Below, in pieces: positions 53,849 to 63,436 of a DNA stretch of 64,000 bases; the first letter of the stretch is position 1; each line of letters starts with the position of its first letter. The stretch comes from Rhynchopus sp. YZ270_cl-10. Its lineage: Eukaryota > Euglenozoa > Diplonemea > Diplonemida > Diplonemidae. The DNA is taken from NCBI GenBank assembly GCA_964035575.1, contig OZ037855.1:1550001-1614000 (forward strand), given 5' to 3'. The notes under the pieces are model-generated. The model was given only the letters and a program-made list of their open reading frames with translations, was not told where the DNA came from and made no database searches. Made by a program: the position numbers and the translations under genes.

Positions 53849-54339
53849 ATGAATTACCATGGTGGGAGTGTGCTGCTGCTGCTGCTGCTCGGGTGTGCGT
53901 GGGCAGCCTTCGACTGGCGGGGCACATGGAGCGATCTGGTGATCGCGTTGTTCGTTATGTTCACCGTCTCCGTTGGGTATGACATATTTTTTGGGAAGAA
54001 ACATTTTTAGTTGGTGGCGTCTCCTCTCAACTGCAAACATTTCGCAAACCCGTATAGGGTTGTGGGTTTACAGGGTTTTCCACAACACGCACCTTTTTCT
54101 TCTCCAGCAATTACTTGTTTTCAAAGATTCCAGGAATTATCCATAATTGATTTCAAACACTAACAACCTACAGGTTCTGTGCCTGGATCTGTGGGCTTAA
54201 TGCCTGTGCCTCCGTATTCTGTGTGCTGTTTGGGAACAAACCCCCCGAGTCGTTGGTACAGAACGCGCAGGGACAGCGACAACCAAGCCGACCCCAAAGC
54301 TCGAGCTCGGGCCAGACCGAAGTGGACATGGAAGCCTAG
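53849..54339 (+). CDS. Small spliced membrane protein, unknown family
   Basis: Two exons, 53849-53976 and 54174-54339, with a GTATGA donor and an ACCTACAG acceptor, join in phase to 97 residues. The reading frame is convincing because the hydrophobic stretch at the end of exon 1 (LVIALFVMFTVSVG) continues directly into another at the start of exon 2 (FCAWICGLNACASVFCVLFG), followed by a polar tail (PPESLVQNAQGQRQPSRPQ) and a stop. Unspliced, exon 1 would end after 53 codons. A first hydrophobic segment (VLLLLLLGCAWAAF) lies at the N-terminus, so two to three membrane spans are likely. A pyrimidine-rich acceptor (CCTTTGCCTTCGCAG, ending 53831) precedes the ATG; an upstream exon in the same frame cannot be excluded. 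I do not recognise the family. Confidence 0.6.
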
Positions 54340-54549
54340 CAGCGAGCGAAGGGATAAACAATCTGGTCTCCTGTTCAACGGAAAGGAAATGGGGGTTTTG
54401 GGGGTTGGGGGAGGGGAGAAAAAGCTACACAAAAGACCTACAAAAAAGAACAAGAAATTTGCTCATATTTTATGCCTTCCCCACCACTTCTCCCCCTCTC
54501 TCTACCTTTTCAGAGATTTTTTATATTAGCTTTCTCACAACTTTGCATA

Positions 54550-55697
54550 ATGGATGAAGATGTCCTCCGCCCTCAGAACTTCTGCGACGATGGCATTGAC
54601 GACACACAGCAGGCCAACCGTCACCTTGTACAGGCCTCTGGTGCGGTGCGTGGGATGCTTGTTGGTGTGTTCCGTACGATCACACGGCCTGCGCAGATGA
54701 AAGTGATTATTTGGCTGGCGAAGCGTAAGTGGCGGGAGGCCACAGCACAGACAAAAGCACAACCACATACACGAGCCGATGGGAGTGCACTTAAGCAGAT
54801 GCGCTCACTGCACCTTGCCCCTCTCCTGGTGGAGGGGATGATCGGAGCTGCTATGTACGATGTGTACGGGAAAACGTTTGCGGAGATTGAGGCGAGGGGG
54901 GGTGTTCCCGGGGCAGGCGGGCTGGGCGTGCAGGTGTACGCAGATACGTTTGGTGCAGGGTTGGTGGCAGGCGCCTTCTGTTCTGCGCTGAACACCCCGC
55001 ACAACAACATCCTGAAGAACTCCGACACAACGAAGTCGCTGCTGCACAGCTTCGAGCGTGGGAAGATCACCCTCTCGGGACGCAACAGCGTGTTCGCGGG
55101 CATGCGGCACACCTTACCTAGAGACTCCTTCTCCACAGGTGTCCTCTTCGCTACCAACACATGGTTCAAGCGGAACCTCCCGCAGCCCAACGAAGCCTCC
55201 TTTGCGATGGGTGCCTTCCACGCATTCGTCTCTGGTGGGCTTGCTGGGGCATGCTCGACGATTGCAGCGCTCCCGTTTGTGCGTGCGTCGGAATGGACCT
55301 CGCAGTATGTACTTTGTCTTATCTCATTTACCCCATTTTTTTTTTTTTTTTTGCAAGAAGCGCTTTAAGTTTTGTTTAGAGTGAATACTCTACTGACTAC
55401 TCACCACACAGGTATGCTGGTCTGCACTTCTTCAAGGTGATCCGCAAGATCGCAACGCGCGAAGGTGCCAGCTTTGTGAAGTACATCTTTGCCGGTCTTC
55501 CTCCAGTGGCCGCAGCCGCATTCCTGCCAAACGCTATGGGTATGTCTTGCTGGACCTCCTTTTTGTCACCGACCTACATACAAAATCCAACAGGCATGAT
55601 GGCGATGCACGTTGCAGCAGAGCTGAACAAGATCGTAGAGGACCCCTCCCTGGACGACGGCTGGAACGAGCCTGCTGTCAAGGCGAAGGGTGCATAA
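54550..55697 (+). CDS. Mitochondrial-carrier-like protein (SLC25 type), three exons
   Basis: Exons 54550-55304, 55412-55539 and 55594-55697 give 328 residues. Introns of 107 and 54 bp both start GTATGT and end CACAG or AACAG. Carrier-like features are repeated hydrophobic segments with Gly/Pro signatures: LVAGAFCSALNTPHNNILKN (about 138-157) and GGLAGACSTIAALPFVRASE (about 230-249), each in the position of a carrier signature helix, then LPPVAAAAFLPNAMGMMAMH at the C-terminus. The full PxDxxK/R signature is not conserved, so it is a divergent carrier or carrier-like protein; substrate unknown. The second intron is a multiple of three with no stop, so retention would add 18 residues. An AG at 54513, in CTACCTTTTCAG, precedes the start. 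Confidence 0.65.
55305..55411 (+). other. Intron 1 of the carrier-like gene
   Basis: GTATGT…CACACAG, with a T18 run in the middle. Removal joins TCG-CA to G-TAT-GCT (Ser-Gln-Tyr-Ala). Confidence 0.7.
55540..55593 (+). other. 54-bp in-frame intron 2 of the carrier-like gene
   Basis: GTATGTCTTG…ATCCAACAG. Removal joins ATG-G to GC-ATG-ATG (Met-Gly-Met-Met). Its retention leaves the frame open. Confidence 0.6.
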
Positions 55698-56704
55698 GGT
55701 GCTTAAGGGTGCTGCACAACGGTTCTGATGAACGTAACAGCCTCTCGTCTCGTGTCGTCCAGTCTCGTTAGGACTCCACACTGTTCTACGACAGTCTTGC
55801 TGTCATCTCCCTTGGGTCAGCCCGTTTTAGTCACGTCTCGAGTGTGACATCTTCCCAAAAACAAAAAAAAATTCAAAAAAAATAAAATGCCAAATTTCCC
55901 CTCCCCGTTGAAAGATGTGTCTGGAATAGCATGTCTTAAATTTTCTGTTTTTCTTCCCCCCGTACGCCTTACTTCCCTTTTTTCTACCTAGCCTCTTTTT
56001 CTGTTGAGGTCTCTGCCTGAAAAGCGAACCTGAAAAAAAATATGGGTGTACCAACGACGTAACAAACGAATGGGTGTAACACCCTGAGGGGGGATGGAAA
56101 AATGATACAGCCAGCAGGGGTTATGGGGGGTTAGTGATACCAGGGGGGTAGTGACTGCGTTTTGGTCTGATTTCAAGTTTCTAGTTTTCTCTCTTTTATT
56201 TGTTGCAATTTAAAAGAAACCAAAAAGGAGGTAGTAAATATTCGCCCCTCCCCGGGGTGACATTTTTTTTGAAACCATTGTTGTCTTTTTCGACGATAGG
56301 TGATTACCGATACTACATTTCTTTGTCTCCATTTTTTTTTTCTCTTCAAACTTCGTAACTTCGTAGCTTCGATAGGTGAGAGCCATAAAAAAGAACCTCT
56401 GAATTTCCAGCCCCTTTTTCCCCCAGCTGACTAAGCACTCGAGGGTGTCCCTCTTGCCTGCCATGCTAACGGTGACCCATTAGAAGCCTCCATCGCAGCG
56501 AGGGGGGTGTCGACGGCATCACGGGTATCTCATCCACCTGCTCAACACGGTGTCCATCTCTGTGGTGCCGTCCACTTCGTTTCCACACCCACCACTTCTG
56601 ACGCTTAGATTCATTTTACCGACTCTTTCATTGCACACAATCACCAACCGCAGATTGCACAGAATCTTACACTTTACATTTACAAGACCTATTCTTTCCT
56701 CCAG
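55698..56704. other. Spacer
   Basis: No gene. A weak CTAAGC hairpin remnant lies near 56430. TTGAAAGATG near 55908 is the only candidate for an inverted tail of the hairpin family, without a stem. Confidence 0.6.
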
Positions 56705-56798
56705 TTTTTGATTTTTTCCCGTTTTTCACTTTACACTCACAATAATACGCCCCTCCATAAATTGATCTTGGTTTCGGGCGACTTTAACTTCTCATTAA

Positions 56799-57383
56799 AT
56801 GCTTGCCAAGAAAGGTGATGACTGGTGGCGTACAGACGAAGCACCTACCCTGCAAGAGGACCCTGAGGTGCTGCAGGAACGTGAACGGCGTGCGAAGAAG
56901 CCTTCTTCGCATGAGGTGCTTGCAAGGCTTCGTGGTGGTGGTGTGCTGCGTGTCGACATGGTTGCGAACGGTGTTGACGACGCGTGTGTGGCTGCACTGT
57001 GCAGGGAGCTGTCCAAGGGGCACAACGTGGAGCGCGTCTACCTGGGGGCCAACCCCTTCGGCCTGCGTGGCTGGCAGGCAGTTGCAGGTGTGATGCTGAC
57101 GCACCCAAGCATCACGCATTGGTCCCTCGCGAAGACAGCTGTGCCCCAAGAAGCGCTGGTCCTGCTGGCCGAGGCGGTCGCCTACTCGCGTGCGCTCGTC
57201 TCGCTTGACCTTGCCTGCTGTACAGGCATAGGTACCCGTGGTGTGCGCCTCCTCCAGTCAGCAGTCTCACAGAATGAGCACGTGACCTGCCTCTGCCTCT
57301 CTGGCAGTGACGCGCCAGAGGAGGCGCGCATCCTTGTGCAGGCGATAGCGTCTGCAAGGAGGGATGACGTGTCGTTCCCGTGA
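56799..57383 (+). CDS. Short leucine-rich-repeat protein (ribonuclease-inhibitor type)
   Basis: 194 residues. From about residue 50 it shows three to four repeats of roughly 27-28 residues with the ribonuclease-inhibitor-type pattern: LRVDMVANGVDDACVAALCR, VERVYLGANPFGLRGWQAVA, ITHWSLAKTAVPQEALVLLA, LVSLDLACCTGIGTRGVRLL and VTCLCLSGSDAPEEARILVQ. The first 45 residues are charged and begin with acidic and Trp residues (KKGDDWWRTDEAP). Such short LRR proteins serve as protein-binding modules; the partner is unknown. A pyrimidine tract ending in CAG (56704) lies 94 bases before the ATG, and no other ATG intervenes. Confidence 0.8.
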   Translation: MLAKKGDDWWRTDEAPTLQEDPEVLQERERRAKKPSSHEVLARLRGGGVLRVDMVANGVDDACVAALCRELSKGHNVERVYLGANPFGLRGWQAVAGVMLTHPSITHWSLAKTAVPQEALVLLAEAVAYSRALVSLDLACCTGIGTRGVRLLQSAVSQNEHVTCLCLSGSDAPEEARILVQAIASARRDDVSFP

Positions 57384-57946
57384 GGGATTGGGAGGGAGGG
57401 GGTTTGCCTTGCCGTTGTCTTCAGGGCTTTCAAGTAAGACAAAGTCTGTCCACATGACAAGCTTTTTTCCAAAATAAAATCTTGTCGAAGTTAAGGCTTA
57501 GACACGTTGAAGGCCCTAGCTAGTTCTTTGTAACGACTAAAAAAGAGCTGTATTTTGTTGTTGTTTTGAACGACAGTGCGAGAGAAGAGGCGTGGTGTTA
57601 GGTTGCAGATTGTGGACGACACACTCGTATCACAAATATTATTTTGGTCGCATATGTCTTCTGGTTCATTATTACGCTTCTCTTTGTCCGCCCGGATTAG
57701 CGACTCAGAGATTGTGCTCTATTATAGCCTCTCCTACACCACTCAGTAATTACCCTGTGTCTTCAATGATCCCCGTTCATCTGGCTGATGAGTCGAAGCG
57801 GGAGTAGCACATATCAGATGTAAACCACGTAGTTCAACGTAGGACTGCCACCGGTCACATACCAAAGTTCACTGTCACAAGCGTGTTGCATTTCACGTCA
57901 ACTGTGTTCCCTTTCCCTCCCCCTCCCTCCTCCACACGAAATAAAG
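57384..57946. other. Spacer between LRR and J-domain genes
   Basis: No gene seen; short frames lack an ATG or any protein character. The C-rich tract 57910-57932 probably serves the downstream acceptor. Confidence 0.6.
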
Positions 57947-57966
57947 GAAACAACACAACACCACAA

Positions 57967-59019
57967 ATGTCTGTCACCAAGAGACGCAGCTCCATTGAGC
58001 CCCTTGCAGAGGATGCCTCGCCTCCGTGCAGCCCTAGGGCTGACACCACCGCACCGCGTCTGAAGAAGAAGCGCTGGGCGTACCTGTGGTGGCTCATTGG
58101 GTGGTGGTGTGGTGGGCACCACTGGTATTTGGAGCGGAACGCGCAGGGATTTCTGTACACGCTCAGCCTGGGTGGTCTGATTGGGTGCAGTGTACTCGAC
58201 TTCTTCCTCATCCCTTACTACGTCAACGAAGCGAACCGCGACCGCACGCAGGAGCCGCCCCCACCCACAGGACGCACCTTGGGAGGAAGCCTTGTGTACC
58301 TGCTGCGCTTCTCACTTTTCCTCCTTGTGGCCTTCCTGGTCGACCACTTCGTACGCGACGAGGCAGGCCGCAACTACTCGCACGTAGCGGGAACCATAAT
58401 CGCAATGCCGGTCCTCTTCCTTGGCCGTGGTTGTGTGGGTTTTCCAAACATCTTCGCAGTTCTGATTATCGCGTTCTTCTGCGTGGTGCACAAAGAGGAA
58501 GATGACGACGAGGAGGATATGGACGACACAATGCGCGCACTTCTTGCAGGGCGCGTAATTCTAGCTTGTTCGCAGGCGACCTTGAGTCGGACGACAAAGC
58601 CTGCAGGGCGGTGGCCTTTTGTGGTGCGCATTTTGTTCTTTGCGTCTGCCTTTGCAACTGTTGCGATGGGAACCCATTACCTGCGGGTCACGAACGATGA
58701 CGGCACCACTGGCGTCTTGGCAGACAAATTTGCAGTGATCGGGGAAAGCTTGTCGAAAATTCAGGAGGAGGTCAACAAGGCAGGCGGCTACCACACGCTG
58801 TACAAGCAGGCAGTGGACAAGTTCTGGGAGTGGTGGTACGCCGAGGCTGACGCGTATGAGGTGCTCGAGCTGCCAAAGACCGCCACCACAAAGGAAATAC
58901 AGAAGCAGTTCCGCAAGCTTTCAAAGAAGTACCACCCCGACCTCCCAAACGGCAGCGTCGAGAAGCAGCAGGCGATCAACAAGGCGTACAACCTCATCAA
59001 GGGGAACCGTCTCTCCTAG
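57967..59019 (+). CDS. DNAJC22-like: DNAJC22-like TM2 and J-domain membrane protein
   Basis: 350 residues, close to animal DNAJC22 (about 340), with the same unusual architecture: a TM2-type membrane domain near the N-terminus (about 38-80, WAYLWWLIGWWCGGHHWYLE then GFLYTLSLGG), further membrane spans (about 100-120, 140-180 and 215-235), and a J domain at the extreme C-terminus (about 295-345) with the HPD triad in KKYHPDLPNG. The J domain stimulates Hsp70 ATPase and would face the cytosol. The fly homologue (Wurst) acts in clathrin-mediated endocytosis. The acidic loop DDDEEDMDD sits between spans. An AG at 57946 lies 20 bases before the ATG. Confidence 0.9.
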   Translation: MSVTKRRSSIEPLAEDASPPCSPRADTTAPRLKKKRWAYLWWLIGWWCGGHHWYLERNAQGFLYTLSLGGLIGCSVLDFFLIPYYVNEANRDRTQEPPPPTGRTLGGSLVYLLRFSLFLLVAFLVDHFVRDEAGRNYSHVAGTIIAMPVLFLGRGCVGFPNIFAVLIIAFFCVVHKEEDDDEEDMDDTMRALLAGRVILACSQATLSRTTKPAGRWPFVVRILFFASAFATVAMGTHYLRVTNDDGTTGVLADKFAVIGESLSKIQEEVNKAGGYHTLYKQAVDKFWEWWYAEADAYEVLELPKTATTKEIQKQFRKLSKKYHPDLPNGSVEKQQAINKAYNLIKGNRLS

Positions 59020-60170
59020 AAGTGGCCGGTATGCAGCAACCACACCTTGCAAAGAAACTCTCACTTCTCACAGGTTCAACGCAGTGAGGGAAAGGGCTCT
59101 TATGGGTGCGTCGATTTTGTGATATTTGCAGTAGAAAAAAAAAGGATTTTATGGTGTGGCTGACACGAATTTAGGCCCTTTTGGGCCGTCCAAAAACGCT
59201 GCAGTTGCCACACACCATTATATGTTGTATAGTTTAGAAAATGATTTGCGTTGGTTGATAGGCTTTAGTTTTCAGAGGATTACACCACGTCTCAAGTGTG
59301 GGTTTTTTGACAGTTGTCAGTGGTAGAGGAAACACATGGGGGAAAGGACTTCCATAGTGCACTGCGCGTGGTCTGCAACAGAGCACGACACTGGCACTTG
59401 TGTATAGTTAATTATTTTTTTGAGGTGACGAAGCACGAGCTCTCATAAACTTTTCTTTATTTGTGCATTTTTTGATTGTTTGAGTGCGGCTGGGCCTTTG
59501 CGGTTTCGTGTCAGCAAGCAACCCTGAAGGGGGTTGTTGAGTCTCGCACATTCGAAGGTGACTAAGTAGGTTCATCACCTGTCTTTTATGCGGGTTTCGA
59601 AATGTTTGTACTGAGGCGTCGGTTCATCTTTCCAAACAATTTGTTGTTCATCTGAATTAGAAACTGCCCACAACCTCTGCCTCCGCGAATGAAAAGGCTG
59701 TTTTTTTCTTCTTCACGCACTCTCCCATGCTGTCTGTTCTCCTGAATTGAGAGTATGAATCCAATTCTCGGGGTTGTGCACCCCACTGTGCTCTGGCTTG
59801 TAAAGGGTTTTGAAAACTGAATTTTCTTGTATTTCTTTCAATAGTGAATATTTCGTCTGACAATTTTCTTTCGGCGTCACAGAGGCGTTTGCATACTTTC
59901 TTTTTCATCCGGAGACAGACCAATGTTCTCTTGCCCACACTTGCCACAGGTTCTCTCTGCAGAGGCACATTAAATTTGCCAGCTTTTCCCTTCTCTGCTC
60001 GGTGCTCGTGCACCAACGAAACAATGATTTTTATTGAAAAATCGTCATTGTTTTTGGTGACTAAGCACAGAGGCTTAGGTTTGAGGCTTTGGTTCATCTT
60101 GTAAACTTTTTTTTGGACACAATTGCGCATCTTGCTGGGCGTATTCTTGCATATGTGTAACAGGGCTTGG
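59020..60170. other. Spacer
   Basis: No gene. Contains degraded hairpin relatives near 59422 and 59555 and one intact copy at 60061. Confidence 0.65.
60061..60105 (+). ncRNA. Sense hairpin, copy 20
   Basis: CTAAGC (60061-60066) with GCTTAG (60073-60078) around ACAGAG. A 12-base insertion with a second GAGGCTTTG separates the stem from GTTCATCTTGTAAACT. Confidence 0.5.
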
Positions 60171-60531
60171 GGGGGAGGGTGGTGGAACTGTGTGAGTGTG
60201 GGGGGGGAGGGTGGTGGAACTGTGTGAGTGTGGGGGGGGAGGGTGGTGGAACTGTGTGAGTGTGGGGGGGGAGGGTGGTGGAACTGTGTGAGTGTGGGGG
60301 GGGAGGGTGGTGGAACTGTGTGAGTGTGGGGGGGGAGGGTGGTGGAACTGTGTGAGTGTGGGGGGGGAGGGTGGTGGAACTGTGTGAGTGTGGGGGGGGA
60401 GGGTGGTGGAACTGTGTGAGTGTGGGGGGGGAGGGTGGTGGAACTGTGTGAGTGTGGGGGGGGAGGGTGGTGGAACTGTGTGAGTGTGGGGGGGGAGGGT
60501 GGTGGAACTGTGTGAGTGTGGGGGGGGAGGG
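60171..60531 (+). repeat. 32-bp G-rich minisatellite, 11 copies
   Basis: Eleven copies of a 32-bp unit containing GGTGGAACTGTGTGAGTGT followed by G8 and AGGGT. Both borders carry GGGCTTG-like flanks. The + strand is strongly G-rich and has four or more G runs per two units, so quadruplex formation is plausible. Three units make 96 bp, which is why the minus strand shows long Pro/His/Thr frames; these are artefacts. Confidence 0.95.
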
Positions 60532-61444
60532 GCTTGCGGGGGCATTTTTTGCGGATTCCCTCTTTTTTTCTTTCAATGTTTTTTGGGGTGGGGCTTACGA
60601 GGGAGTGTCTGTCATTCCCAAAAATAATCAAAAAAACAAGCTTCCTCCCCAAGTTTTTCGAAATGTTTTTGATTTTTGTTTTTGTTTTTGTTTTTATTGT
60701 GGCACGCCCCAAAAAATGTACTTCATGTGTAGTACAAATGTACACCACAAGTTGTTGAACGTGGCACACCATTTTTCCGAAAAACGATTTGCTGATTCCA
60801 AACTCAACAGATCTTTTTGCTTCGGTATGTAATCATTTACTCTATATGCAGTGAGCATGCGTTTTAATCTCTCCAACCTTTCTTTGGTGACTGACAGCAC
60901 GTGAGGGCTTAGGTTCATCTTTCAAACCTTTTTCCCTTTCTTTTCTCCAACACATGGGACACTTTCACTCCCTTTTTTGTGGACCGACCCATAGCCGCTG
61001 TGTCCTTCTTTTTTTCTTTAGGGTGAACGTTGGGTTTGTCTCACTTTCATTTTCTATTTTGTTCAATTTTTCAACAAAAAAAAAACTTCCTTTTTTGGAT
61101 TGGCCAGAGTAAAATTACTTTATTTTGTTGAGTACAATTTAGTAATAAAAACTCACCAAAAATGCGATATTTTTACTCTCTGGCTCATCCACAGCAAAAG
61201 AAAGCATGGGAAGAGTGTCTACTTTTTGTACAAACCCTCTCGCGCTTGCTTTTTGCTTTGTGACCAGATGGTGTCTGAATTTTATCTCTGGCTATGTTCT
61301 TGCAAAGTCTTTACAAAATGGTAGGTGTGTCACTTATGGTAATACATGGTAGAATTGAAGAGCTCTCTGCCTCACAGCTTCATACCGAATTGTGCAGGGT
61401 ATTATATACGTATAGTAAAACTGGTCAGGCTGACCAGTTTTTGA
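60532..61444. other. Spacer
   Basis: No gene. Includes hairpin copy 21 at 60891. Confidence 0.6.
60891..60925 (+). ncRNA. Sense hairpin, copy 21
   Basis: AGC with GCT around ACGTGAGG, then TTAGGTTCATCTTTCAAACC. The stem is short but the tail is a full match. Confidence 0.4.
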
Positions 61445-61452
61445 AATTTTTG

Positions 61453-61996
61453 CAGGGAAATAGCTCCATATACCGAATTATGCGACATCGCATAATTCTG
61501 GATTTTTGGGGGGAAAAAAAAAAAAAAAAGAGGGGATTTTGGGGCACTTTTGGGGGCCCCTCGCCCGACCCCCAGATCTCCCAAATGACTGGAATGATGG
61601 AATCTTAAAATTTTCGCTCGCTGCGCTCGCAGAGGTACCGCACCCCTTATTTTTTTTTTGCCGGCGGCGCCATTTTCCTTTTTTGCTCCGCAAAAAAGGG
61701 TTTGTTGAGTGACTGTGTGGTTGTAAACCAGCATTTTTACACCGTACCCTATTTTTTTTTTTCGCCTGCGCCATTTATTTTTTTTCCATACGGTTAGTGG
61801 AACGTAAGGTGCAAGACCAAGCTCCGTAATAAGGGATTACATTCCGTTTTTTTTTGTTATCTCGCAATTTGACCTTTCGCCTCTCCACTCAGGGAGGCTT
61901 GCGCGAAGCGCGCAACGACCGCTTTCGACCGGGCGAAAAAAAAATTTCGTTTTCGCATAATTCCTGATTTTGGAGGAAAACCAAGCTATTTCCCTG
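61453..61996. mobile_element. hAT-type MITE with 8-bp target duplication
   Basis: Ends CAGGGAAATAGCT and AGCTATTTCCCTG are flanked by identical 8-bp direct repeats AATTTTTG (61445-61452 and 61997-62004). CAGGG ends with an 8-bp duplication are the hallmark of the hAT superfamily. Only 544 bp long and without a transposase, so it is a non-autonomous MITE. Subterminal CATAATTC(C)TGGATTTT-like words lie near both ends. Confidence 0.88.
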
Positions 61997-62004
61997 AATT
62001 TTTG

Positions 62005-63059
62005 GGAGAAAAAAAAAAAAAAGGGCAGCAGTCTTCGGACAGGTGCGTAGCGACACCTCCCTTGCGAGCTCACAGAAGCTAAGTCGTTCATAATTTTTTG
62101 TGTTGACAGGTCTAGGTTTTAGTTTTTGAAAAGACAAGTAGAGCGCAAAGACTGTTTGATAATAGCAACAGTGGTTAAAACTCTTTACATCTCGGAGGGT
62201 CTTGCACTGACGATGTCCCCCTCTGATACTACCAATGTATGCAGTTAGGACTGAAACATGATGTACTGAATTTCTAACCAACTACTTTATTTTCTCACGT
62301 GACCCCTTTAACCCACCCTATCCCCCAAACTTTGATGATGCAACTTTTGTGTATATTACAGCACTCGAATGCATAAACAACAAATAAAAGCGACTTTCCA
62401 GAGTTGAGGACGACCTCCGTCTATATCTTTTAAGTACAATAGCCTTCGGGCGACATTGAGTACAGATCCTGCATTAGCAGGTGATTGTCGACACAACAAA
62501 AAAAAAACGAAGTGGGCTGGGGTTTTTTGGGGTTTCAGGACCACTTCTTCCACCCACCCAAAATCCTGCCTCACGAAAAGGAGACTGAAAAAAAAAAAAG
62601 AGGGAAAAAATTATGCCCGAGCCTCCGAATTGGTCAAACGCCGAAGGAAAAGGAAGCATGCAACATGGCGAAATAGTAAAAGTAGCGTACCGTGCGCCTG
62701 CGGCGCAAGCTTGCAACCCACCCTTCCCATGACATAGTTTGGCAGTAAAAATGTGCAATTTTAAGCGCATTTTTTTTAAATGTTGCGTACCGTGGCTTCG
62801 CTTTGGGTGCCATGGCCGCCCTTTCTTTGTTGTAAATGTACTGAGGTTACTGACAGTTCGTGTGCCTGGCCATGGAGTGGATAACCGAGGAATTCTCACA
62901 TTTCGCCGGAGGCCCCCAACTTGAGCTGGGTTGGGGACCCGGCTCGACCGAGTTTCAACGAAAACCCCCGAAACCTATATAATCCCCTGTCTAAGTCTTT
63001 GTGGAAAAAAAATCCTGAAATCCGGTGACCAGTTTTTTTGAAAATTTGAAAAACCTATA
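62005..63059. other. Spacer with dispersed repeats
   Basis: No gene. 62021-62150 and 62455-62500 match the 40886-41095 block in swapped order. 62679-62797 is the GCGTACCGTG element. Confidence 0.65.
62679..62797 (+). repeat. Dispersed 120-bp element with GCGTACCGTG ends, second copy
   Basis: Reverse-complement relative of 22888-23013, with the same CTATGTCATGGGAAGGGTGG core read on the other strand and directly repeated GCGTACCGTG at both ends. Its centre has an extra A/T run. Confidence 0.7.
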
Positions 63060-63137
63060 TGGGTCGATTTCAAAACCCCCCCCCCCCCCCCAAAAGTTCT
63101 TTTTTGTCTTTTTCATGATATACACGGCGGGGTCCAC

Positions 63138-63278
63138 ACACCCGAGGGTCCGTAAATTTTACGGACCCTCTTTACGGACCCTCAAGTGCGGACCCGGGTC
63201 CGTAATTACGGACCCTAGGGTCCGTAATTACGTACCCTAGGGTCCGTAATTACGGACCCTAGGGTACGTAATTACGTG
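63138..63278. repeat. Self-complementary 22-bp repeat array
   Basis: Repeats of AGGGTCCGTAATTACGGACC, in which each unit is its own reverse complement. About five to six variant units, some with CCGT changed to ACGT symmetrically. Preceded by a C18 run (about 63077-63094). Confidence 0.85.
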
Positions 63279-63436
63279 GTCTAAGGTGGGAAATCACTGT
63301 TTGGATGTGTGACTGCTGGTCGAAAAGCCCTGGGAGCAAACCGAGTGGTACACAGGTACCACATGATAGACCATGATCATGTGGGCCTATCCCAAGTTAC
63401 ATACCGAAAAAAGTCGTGAGCTCGGTTAGTTGTCAA

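Noticed and set aside
60171-60531. Possible CRISPR-like array
   Set aside because: Units are contiguous with no spacers, in a eukaryotic context.
59657-60772. 371-codon minus-strand frame rich in Pro, His and Thr
   Set aside because: Created by the 32-bp G-rich minisatellite, whose three-unit period is 96 bp.
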